Below are positions 33,007 to 41,039 of a DNA stretch of 64,000 nucleotides, in pieces. A program made the position numbers and the translations under genes. The notes beneath the pieces were generated by a model. It had not been told where the DNA came from. It saw nothing but the letters and a program-made list of their open reading frames with translations, and made no database searches. The DNA is from Saccharospirillaceae bacterium (lineage in GTDB: Bacteria > Pseudomonadota > Gammaproteobacteria > Pseudomonadales > Oceanobacteraceae), in NCBI GenBank assembly GCA_021208685.1, contig JAJOJJ010000042.1, positions 1 to 64,000 of the forward strand, in the 5' to 3' direction. The stretch's first letter is position 1; the number at the start of each line of letters is the position of its first letter.

Positions 33007-34137
33007 ATGGCATCAAAATGCTGTCTCATCCTGGCCACGATGATGGCCGGTACACCTGCTCTGGCGCTGGAAGCGCTCGATGAAAGCTCGCTGTCGGAAG
33101 TGACAGGTCAGGCTCAGGGGTTGCGTTATACGTCGGAATACGACGCTCGTATCGATTCCATTTCTTATATCGACGATGACGGCCTGGGTGCAGATGGCAC
33201 CGTGGGCAATATTTCCATGTCGCCGATCCGCATGTATACCCAAACCAACCGACCGGTTCAGGTTGATCTTGAGGTCAAGGATGTCGGCGGTCGTAAAGCC
33301 CTGGTGTTTACCAACCGTGATTTGCCGGTCGAAGTGGAAATTGGCTCGTTGGCGATCAATGGCCAGTCGTTAGGGGGTTTTGGTCAGGGCAATTTTCAGA
33401 TTGCGGATGGCGATGCGCTGGTGACGTATTTATACGCCGGTGGCTTTGATGGTAATGGTCTGACGCTGGATCTGGATATTCCCAATTCCATGTCTTATGA
33501 AACCTACATCGAAGACGACGGCACACGTTTCACAACCACCGTTGATTTCAGCGACCCTCGTGATGCAAATGGTGGCGGTCTTTTCCTTAAAGACATTACC
33601 TTCGACTTGGTTGGTGAAGGCCTGCGGATGGGTCTTCCTACCACAACCGGCGGCAATATTAACTTTTATAACGCCCGTGTCGGCGACGACGTACTTAACA
33701 GTGCTGCATTGAGGAATATTGTACTTACGCCCGGCGGTTATTTGCTGATTAAAAATGCTCGTGGTGCCAGTGAGTATGGTCTTGAGTTTGATGCCGTTGT
33801 GAAGCAAGGCTCCAATTTTGATTACGTCTATATCGCTGGTGAAGTGGACGGCACGTATCCCAATCCGAATGTGTTTGAAATGTCGGCCAATATCAGTTTG
33901 TTGAGCGACTTCAGCGTTAAAGGTATGCGCATGAACGTTGATGGTCAGCGGGGGCTGGTGTTTGATTTTGATAATACTGACGCAGCCAGCGGCGTAAGCG
34001 CAAATATGCTGATGCAGGATGTGACTTTGCAACGCAGTGATAAGGTGGCAGCTGCGGTGAACCCGGTGAGTATCGGCACGATGGATATTCAGATGAACCT
34101 GACCAATAACAGCTATTTACAGGTTGAGGGACATTAA
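33007..34137 (+). CDS. Secreted surface-operon protein 1 (DUF6160/FilA-like)
   Basis: The 376-residue exported protein has a signal peptide (cut near TPALA-LEA) and then the tag LEALDESSLSEVTGQAQG, shared in varied form by four other proteins of this operon. Such tags are known to me from DUF6160-type proteins and the Acinetobacter fil pilus-like operon; this link is from memory and unverified. The mature part is rich in beta strands, Asp and Gly, without Cys in the core or enzyme motifs. The ATG at 33007 follows AGGGAG; it heads an operon with gaps of 1-13 bp up to 47055. Confidence 0.75.
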   Translation: MASKCCLILATMMAGTPALALEALDESSLSEVTGQAQGLRYTSEYDARIDSISYIDDDGLGADGTVGNISMSPIRMYTQTNRPVQVDLEVKDVGGRKALVFTNRDLPVEVEIGSLAINGQSLGGFGQGNFQIADGDALVTYLYAGGFDGNGLTLDLDIPNSMSYETYIEDDGTRFTTTVDFSDPRDANGGGLFLKDITFDLVGEGLRMGLPTTTGGNINFYNARVGDDVLNSAALRNIVLTPGGYLLIKNARGASEYGLEFDAVVKQGSNFDYVYIAGEVDGTYPNPNVFEMSANISLLSDFSVKGMRMNVDGQRGLVFDFDNTDAASGVSANMLMQDVTLQRSDKVAAAVNPVSIGTMDIQMNLTNNSYLQVEGH

Positions 34138-34138
34138 T

Positions 34139-35605
34139 ATGATTTTACGCAACCTGGCTACGTTCTCTTTTGCCATTGCCGGAAGTGCGCCACTGATGGC
34201 GATGCAGCCTCTTGGTGATGAGTCTATGGCTGCCGTATCGGGGCAATCGGGCATTACTATCGAAGTTGCCACGCAAAATCCGAATGGTGACTTTCTGACG
34301 ACGGGTGCTATTCGCTTTACCGAAAATGATAAAGACGGTAAAGGTCAGGATTACCTGGAGATTGGCAGCCTGAAGCTGCGCACTATTGAAACCGACAGTG
34401 CCGGCAACATGATTGGTGTTGATACCATCCGCACAGATATTGATGTCGATAGCGGTGGTAATGTGAGTATCCGCAGCAGCGATATTAATACACTGGATCT
34501 GGAGCTGGGCGAAATATCCCTCAGTGGACGCGCGTTGTTCAGTGCTATGCGTTTTTCGGTCTGGGAATTTGTTGGCAACAGCTATCTTGAAACATTACTC
34601 CTCAATGATGCAGCCGGTTCTAAAATTGCTTTCCGTACCGTTATGGAAGCCGGAAGCGGTTTGACTTATCAGTTTGATGAAGATGGATTGACCTTTTCTT
34701 CAGATGTTGTGTTTTTACCGGCCAGTGGTCAGTCTGCATTTCGCAGTGAGTTGTTCCTGACCGGAGATAATGACAAATTAAAGCTGGAATTTGGTGAAAC
34801 CAGTGGCAGTTTTGAAATAAAAAATATTTCTCTTCTGAATTCTTCCGGAAATAATATTTTTGGAGCCAATAATTTTGGTGATGTTGGTTATGCCGATATC
34901 ACTATTAACCAGGGCTATATCACCATTACGGCGAACAAAACGGCGGGTGTTGATGGTATTGAAGGTGTTATCAATTCGGATCTGAACGTGGGCAGTGCCT
35001 TTTACCGGACGGGGAATCAGCGCCTGAATCTGAGGAACGTTCAGTTGCGAACCAATGGTGAAATTCATTACCAGACTGACTTTACCGACAACGGTTATTC
35101 TACTGGCCTCGATACTACAATTTCTGGCGTCAGTGATCTGGATTTAATTATAGGTGCATTAACCCTGAGTGCCGGAGATGGCAGTAATGAGTCTCTGAGT
35201 ATGGGGTCTTACGCGATCGAAAATCTTAACCTGAATGGCGGCAGTATCGAGCAGCAGATTTACACCTTGCCGGGTGCTGGTGCTCAGGGTATGCAGATGG
35301 ATCTTACTATTGCTGGAACCACCAGTTTTGATCTGACCATTAAAGATGATCCTGCGGTCAATAATGGTGATCCTGATCCTGTACTGACTGCTGAAGTTGT
35401 GCTGAATAATGTCTCTGTGTCGCAAACCATCGATCAGACCAGTAAAGGCCTGCATATCGGGGTTCTCAATCAAAGTATGGATGCCAATATTAATGCCATT
35501 CGTGTTGGTGATGGCTTAATTCAGCAGGGTCAGAGTGGCCGTTTGGTGATGAATAATCTTTCGCTGCAACCGGGCAGTTACTTCCGGATAGAACCGCTCC
35601 AGTAA
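34139..35605 (+). CDS. Secreted surface-operon protein 2 (DUF6160-like)
   Basis: The 488-residue exported protein has signal peptide MILRNLATFSFAIAGSAPLMA and mature start MQPLGDESMAAVSGQSG. A long beta-rich, Asn/Asp/Gly-rich region with repeated strand patterns (DLELGEISLSG, DLDLIIGALTLSAGDG, NLSLQPGSYFRIE) suggests a beta-helix or beta-solenoid. It resembles protein 1 in layout. The ATG at 34139 is one base after the previous stop with GAGGG in front. It precedes the giant lectin-like gene by 13 bp. Surface or pilus-like assembly is inferred from the cluster. Confidence 0.72.
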   Translation: MILRNLATFSFAIAGSAPLMAMQPLGDESMAAVSGQSGITIEVATQNPNGDFLTTGAIRFTENDKDGKGQDYLEIGSLKLRTIETDSAGNMIGVDTIRTDIDVDSGGNVSIRSSDINTLDLELGEISLSGRALFSAMRFSVWEFVGNSYLETLLLNDAAGSKIAFRTVMEAGSGLTYQFDEDGLTFSSDVVFLPASGQSAFRSELFLTGDNDKLKLEFGETSGSFEIKNISLLNSSGNNIFGANNFGDVGYADITINQGYITITANKTAGVDGIEGVINSDLNVGSAFYRTGNQRLNLRNVQLRTNGEIHYQTDFTDNGYSTGLDTTISGVSDLDLIIGALTLSAGDGSNESLSMGSYAIENLNLNGGSIEQQIYTLPGAGAQGMQMDLTIAGTTSFDLTIKDDPAVNNGDPDPVLTAEVVLNNVSVSQTIDQTSKGLHIGVLNQSMDANINAIRVGDGLIQQGQSGRLVMNNLSLQPGSYFRIEPLQ

Positions 35606-35618
35606 GGGCTTGTAGTTT

Positions 35619-38600
35619 ATGAATAACAATTATAAAAAAATATTTCTCACACTGACGTTTGCCCTGACTTCTGTTACTGCTCAGGGAGCAAGCGTTTCGT
35701 CGAAGGCATCTGTCTGGTATGACCTGGTGCGAAATACGGGAACACCTGTTGATTACAATGGTGGCAGTATTACCCGTGCTCAGGCCAGTGCTGTCAATGC
35801 TGACACGGTAACTTTCTGGGCTGGTGGAGAGCCGAATGATTCCAGCAGCGAAGATTGTGCGACGCAGGTTGCCAACGGCAGCTGGAACGATCTTGGTTGT
35901 GAACAGAGCCGCCGGGTTGCATGTTTTAATGGCACTAACTGGACGATCAGCTCTTCCAGTGTTGCCATGGGGGCAGACAATAATGCAGCTGAAAATATCA
36001 GCAGCGCTCAGAACGCCTGTCCTGCTAATACCTCTTTTTCAGCACCGGTTACGCTTGCGCAGCGTAATGCCCTGTCCTCTGCCATCAGTGCCGCCAATGT
36101 AACTAATGGTGTCTGGATTAATGCTCAGGACATGAAAACTGAAAATGTCTGGGCAATTAATAAAAACTCTTCGGCCATTGCCCCTTTTTGGGGGGCTGGA
36201 GAGCCTTCAGGCACGGCCGGCGATTGTGCTGTTATTGATGGTGCAGGAAACTGGAGTGCTTCTGATTGTTCAGCTTCATATGCGGTTGCCTGTGCTGACG
36301 GTACGCTCGGCAACTGGCAAATCGTAAACTCTCCGGTTGCATTTACTTCGGTCGAAAAATTAACTCAGGTCTGCCAGCAAAATTACGGTGTTTCTTATCA
36401 GTTTGCTGCACCACGGACTTCTTCTGATAACACCGCCCTGAGTAACGCGCTGTCTTCTGCCGGGATTTCTTCTGCCTGGATTAATGCGCGCGATAACAGC
36501 ATTGAAGGCTATTGGATGCTGAATCACGGATTGTTTGATTGGGCTGCCGGTGAGCCGAATGTGAATCGTGGCTTATGTGCTGTTGCGCGACAGAGTGACG
36601 GGCGCTGGTTGTCGGCGGACTGTGACAGCCGTGCCAAGCTGTTGTGCAGCGACGGCAGTAACTGGATTTTCCGCAATGTCGTGCATCAGTTCAGCAATCA
36701 GGCTCTGGATGCCTGTAGTCGCCCTGATAATGACACTGCTTCAGCTGCGTTTGTTAATTATCAGTTGAGAACTCCGGTTACTGAGCAGGATCGTAACCGG
36801 GTGAATCAGTTAATCCGGGCTCAAAGTAACGACACGAAAGTATGGCTGAACCTTAAATGGGTGCAGGACACTGGTTTGTGGCTGTGGAATCAGGGGTATA
36901 AGCAACCCGATATTGGCGGATCGAATTTAGCGGGAGGTGTCTGGTACGACACGCTTGATAATGATAATGAAGATTTATCAGGCTCCTGGAAACGCTATAC
37001 CGATGGCGTAAATCTTAATATTGCTCAGGCCCGTGCTGCGAATAAACTTATTTACTCAAATTTTGATTGGAAAGAGCCTAACGACAGTGGCGGTTGTGTG
37101 CAGATGTATACCAGCGGAGGGAATGCTGGATTGTGGGATGACACCAATTGCTCGGCCAGTAGCCGGGTTGCGTGCTTCGATGGTTTTGAATGGGCAGTGT
37201 CCTCAGCAGCAGTGAGTATTGGGGCTGACAGCGAGACCAATGAAAACCTTAGTAATGCCCAGAATGCCTGTGCTGCAATTTCCAAACAAGGGGTGTCCGG
37301 TAATTTCCGTTTTGCGGCTCCTATTACTTTTAGACAAAGTATGAACCTTCTGAGTGTTGCTCAGGATAGTGGTGTTACTGGTAATGTTTGGATCAATATC
37401 AATGACAAACGCTATAACAGAACCTTTGTTTACAACCTCGGTGCGGATGTTATTGCGCCATTCTGGAATGCTGGTGAACCGAATGACGCCGGTGGTAATG
37501 AAGACTGTGCCGTTCAGCAACGTACCACAGGGTTATGGAATGATCTGCCGTGCGCCAGTTCTGTCCCTCTTGCCTGCTACAACCCTTATGTGGGTGCCAA
37601 CGGAACCTGGAGTGTTACTGCAACCAGTCATTCATTTACAACACCAACGGCACTGTCGCTTGTCTGTGAGCAATCTTTTGGTGGCCAGTTTAAATTTTAT
37701 GCTCCGGTCACTCTGAGTCAGCGTAATGATCTGGTTGCGGTCATGACAGCGGCTGCTGTCGATAACGTTTACATCAATGTTAGTGACCAGGAGTCGGAAG
37801 GTACCTGGTTGCTCAATGTTGATATTAATAACTGGGCGGATGGACAGCCCTCTGTCAGCAGTAATGAGCGTTGTGTGGCGGCAGACGTCACCGACTCTCA
37901 ATGGCGGACACGTAATTGTGCTGATGCATTACCGGTGGCTTGTACAACCGGTGGGCGTTGGTATTTCACGGACAATGCTATCAACCTGACGGATTTCTCA
38001 GCGGGACAGCAAGCCTGTAATACTTTGGGCAGTGGCTATTTATTTAATGCTCCCCGTTCCCTCGATGATGCACAGCAAATGCAGTATTTTGCTTTGTTGG
38101 CCGGAGTCGGTGGTAATTTCTGGATCAACGGCAACCGGCTGGAAGATATGGCCGTGTGGGAGTGGAATCAGCGCAGTCTGAAAACTCCGCTGTGGTCATC
38201 CGTTGAACCCAATGGTGGTACCCGCGAAAATTGCGCACTGTTGAATAATGATGCTGAAGCCAGCTGGGCAGACGAACGTTGTGATTCGGGGATTGATCGT
38301 GCCTATTTATGTCGTAACGGCAGCAGCTGGCAAATTTCCGTTTTACAGGGCGCACTCGAAGATTTCTCCCAGGCTGTTGCAGCTTGTTCGGCTCTGGGAA
38401 GCGGCTGGGTCTTCGCAGCTCCGGCAACCTATAACGAAAACCTGGCGGCGAAGAATGCCATGGGGGCCGTTGCACAGGTCTGGGTTAATGCGACTGATGC
38501 CATGAAAGAAGGTGTCTGGACGCTGAATGCCGCCTCGATCAGTCAGTATCCTAACTGGGCTCTTGGGCAGCCGGATAATGGCGGATTGGCTGCTGCGGAT

Positions 38601-41039
38601 GAAACAGCATTATTGTACGGCGAAGATTGCGTGTATCAGGATGACAGTGGCCGCTGGTCGGATACCGCCTGTACCAGTGCTGCTGAATATTCATGGGCCT
38701 GTAATGATGGTTATGTCTGGAAAGTAACCCGCTCACAAGGTACGGCGGCGAATCCTGCGGATGGCCATAAAGCCTGTTTTAATGAGTATGGCTCTAATTT
38801 TGTCTTTGCTGCACCGCTTAACATAAACGACGCTATTCAGATCGATTTCGCCCGCTTGCTGGCGTCCGCCGAGCGCGGCAGCCCGATTGCCCGCGTCTGG
38901 CTGAATATGAACGATGGCGGTTATGAAGATAATCGTTCTGGTGCTGCCGATGGCCGTCACTTCCGTAAAAATCAACCGTTTACCAACTGGATTTCAGCCT
39001 ATCCGGGGCAGGAGCCGCTGAGCAGTTGTGCGTACAAATCGACGACCGCTGCAGGTCAGAACAATCCGTGGCGTACTGCCAGCTGCACGAGTTTTGCTGC
39101 TCATTATGCCTGTACCGATGGTGCGGCCTGGAATGTAGCGACTTCAAAAGGCGCATTGGTCAATGGTTCGCTGCAGGTTGTACCGCAAGTTGGTGAGGAC
39201 TACTGGTCTTACGATCTGGGTAACAGCCGTTGCAAAGAACAATTTGGCGAACAGTATTATTTTTCTGCACCGGTAACTGCCGCCGAAGAGCTGGCGCTGG
39301 ATGCTGCCATCCGCAATACCAATGCGCAGGTTAAAAATACCTGGATTAATTATTACTACGTTAATGCTATTACCTCAGCCAATAACCGCTGGTTTGCCGA
39401 CCGTCTTAAACTGGGCATCTGGCAAAAGCCAGTATTCCGCAATTTAAATAATGCTGATTGCTCTGTACTGCATCCGGATGGGTCCTGGACGGATGTATCC
39501 TGTAACGCTTCCTACGCTTACGCCTGTTTTGATGGCAGCTGGAGTATTACCGGTCTTAGCGGACGCTGGGATGAAGGTTTTGCTGCCTGCGATAATCAGA
39601 GTGCCAGCTTGTTTGCGGTGCCGCGTTCGCCGGATGAAATGGCAGAGTTACTGGGCCAGATGAGTGGTCAGCCGGTTTGGATCAACCTGACCGACACGGC
39701 GCTGGAATCACAGTGGATTGCTAACCGTTTACGCTTCTCCTGGTGGCGCACTGGCGAGCCGTCTAATTCTGGTAATCGTGACTGTGGTCGCATCGCTGAA
39801 AGTGGTGAATGGTATGCCGGAAAATGCTCCGTTGAGCAGGCTTCTTTTGCCTGCCGTACGGTAACTGGCAGTGCCATCAGCTGGAATATCACCACAGGTG
39901 TTGGCATCTGGTCGGAAGGTTTTTCTGCCTGTGCCCGTGAATACCCAGGCAGCGAATTCTTTGTGCCTCAGGGCTATGGCACTCAATCAGCCAGCATGGA
40001 TCAGAACACGCTGGCAGCCATTATTGCGGCGGCTGGACGGGATGCCTGGATTAACCTGAGTGATCAGGATGTCGAAGGTCACTGGCGTGCGTATCAGGCC
40101 TACAGCGACTGGGGCGTTGCCAGTCTTCTTGACCAGAATAATGACTGCGCCTATCTGGATCGCGTGGTCGCGGGTTCCGGCACCTGGTATACAGATAGTT
40201 GCAAATACACCAGTGGTACGCCGGTTTCCCGTGGTTACGCCTGTACCAACGGTTATGAATGGCGTCTGGTGAATACCACCGCTGATACCAGTGTGCGCTG
40301 GTCAGAAGGTTTTACTGCCTGTCAGACGCTTGGTAGTGACTGGCGTTATGCGGCTCCGACTGACGCGGTACAAAATGCCAAGCTGCGTCTGGCGATGGAG
40401 CTCTCCGGTATCAGTCAGATATGGATCAATGCTCAGGACCGTACCGATGAAGGCAACTGGCAGATTAATGGTCCGGAAACCAACTTTGCACCGGTAGCTG
40501 ATACCAGCCTGACGGCGTTGGTAGTGGCAGAAAACACCAGCAATGTTCAGCTGCATGCATTGCTGGAAGATGATGAAGAAGTGGGAATTGCCAGTGCCAG
40601 CTGGAGTCTGGTATCTGATAGCCGTTTCAGTAATGTGGCTGATTCAGATGTGGTTGTCAGCTCAGGTTCTCTGGTGGCGGGTGCGGCAGGTAGTGCAATT
40701 CTGACTGCGTCTTACAGCAGTCCGCTGTTGCTGAATCAGGATGCTGTGCTGGTCTTCAAAGTTACTGCTACAGATATCCCGCCGGGTACAGCGCTGGCGG
40801 CAACGTCTGAAACCTTTATTACCGTATGGGTGAAATCTCCGTTACTGGCAGCCTGGGATTTTAATGACTCAGCTTCTCCGCAGCGGGATGTGACCGGTAA
40901 TGGTCATAACGCACTGAATGATGGTGCGAATCCGTTACCACCGGTTGTGGGGGGGGGCACTGGCCCTGTCGGCGGCGGACGTTATGGTGGTTCCGGGTCT
41001 GGCGGCTCAGCCAGATGGTGGTTTGGACGTACCGGCTAG
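35619..41039 (+). CDS. Giant C-type-lectin-like repeat protein, 5' part (frame broken by G9 tract)
   Basis: The frame reads 1806 residues. A signal peptide (about 1-24) is followed by about 13 tandem modules of roughly 115-140 residues. Each has an N-terminal half with ...ACSxLGSxxxFAAPxT, a WINxxD strand, then W..GEPN..EDCA, G.W.D..C and ACxDG..W, the pattern of C-type-lectin-like folds with paired Cys. The last module lacks its second half and runs into an Ig-like stretch and the start of a LamG-like domain (LLAAWDFNDSA...DVTGNGHNALNDG). There the frame hits nine G (40949-40957); the last 28 or so codons are Gly/Arg-rich nonsense. With eight G it would continue as the next entry. Predicted surface adhesin or glycan binder; inferred. 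Confidence 0.85.
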   Translation: MNNNYKKIFLTLTFALTSVTAQGASVSSKASVWYDLVRNTGTPVDYNGGSITRAQASAVNADTVTFWAGGEPNDSSSEDCATQVANGSWNDLGCEQSRRVACFNGTNWTISSSSVAMGADNNAAENISSAQNACPANTSFSAPVTLAQRNALSSAISAANVTNGVWINAQDMKTENVWAINKNSSAIAPFWGAGEPSGTAGDCAVIDGAGNWSASDCSASYAVACADGTLGNWQIVNSPVAFTSVEKLTQVCQQNYGVSYQFAAPRTSSDNTALSNALSSAGISSAWINARDNSIEGYWMLNHGLFDWAAGEPNVNRGLCAVARQSDGRWLSADCDSRAKLLCSDGSNWIFRNVVHQFSNQALDACSRPDNDTASAAFVNYQLRTPVTEQDRNRVNQLIRAQSNDTKVWLNLKWVQDTGLWLWNQGYKQPDIGGSNLAGGVWYDTLDNDNEDLSGSWKRYTDGVNLNIAQARAANKLIYSNFDWKEPNDSGGCVQMYTSGGNAGLWDDTNCSASSRVACFDGFEWAVSSAAVSIGADSETNENLSNAQNACAAISKQGVSGNFRFAAPITFRQSMNLLSVAQDSGVTGNVWININDKRYNRTFVYNLGADVIAPFWNAGEPNDAGGNEDCAVQQRTTGLWNDLPCASSVPLACYNPYVGANGTWSVTATSHSFTTPTALSLVCEQSFGGQFKFYAPVTLSQRNDLVAVMTAAAVDNVYINVSDQESEGTWLLNVDINNWADGQPSVSSNERCVAADVTDSQWRTRNCADALPVACTTGGRWYFTDNAINLTDFSAGQQACNTLGSGYLFNAPRSLDDAQQMQYFALLAGVGGNFWINGNRLEDMAVWEWNQRSLKTPLWSSVEPNGGTRENCALLNNDAEASWADERCDSGIDRAYLCRNGSSWQISVLQGALEDFSQAVAACSALGSGWVFAAPATYNENLAAKNAMGAVAQVWVNATDAMKEGVWTLNAASISQYPNWALGQPDNGGLAAADETALLYGEDCVYQDDSGRWSDTACTSAAEYSWACNDGYVWKVTRSQGTAANPADGHKACFNEYGSNFVFAAPLNINDAIQIDFARLLASAERGSPIARVWLNMNDGGYEDNRSGAADGRHFRKNQPFTNWISAYPGQEPLSSCAYKSTTAAGQNNPWRTASCTSFAAHYACTDGAAWNVATSKGALVNGSLQVVPQVGEDYWSYDLGNSRCKEQFGEQYYFSAPVTAAEELALDAAIRNTNAQVKNTWINYYYVNAITSANNRWFADRLKLGIWQKPVFRNLNNADCSVLHPDGSWTDVSCNASYAYACFDGSWSITGLSGRWDEGFAACDNQSASLFAVPRSPDEMAELLGQMSGQPVWINLTDTALESQWIANRLRFSWWRTGEPSNSGNRDCGRIAESGEWYAGKCSVEQASFACRTVTGSAISWNITTGVGIWSEGFSACAREYPGSEFFVPQGYGTQSASMDQNTLAAIIAAAGRDAWINLSDQDVEGHWRAYQAYSDWGVASLLDQNNDCAYLDRVVAGSGTWYTDSCKYTSGTPVSRGYACTNGYEWRLVNTTADTSVRWSEGFTACQTLGSDWRYAAPTDAVQNAKLRLAMELSGISQIWINAQDRTDEGNWQINGPETNFAPVADTSLTALVVAENTSNVQLHALLEDDEEVGIASASWSLVSDSRFSNVADSDVVVSSGSLVAGAAGSAILTASYSSPLLLNQDAVLVFKVTATDIPPGTALAATSETFITVWVKSPLLAAWDFNDSASPQRDVTGNGHNALNDGANPLPPVVGGGTGPVGGGRYGGSGSGGSARWWFGRTG

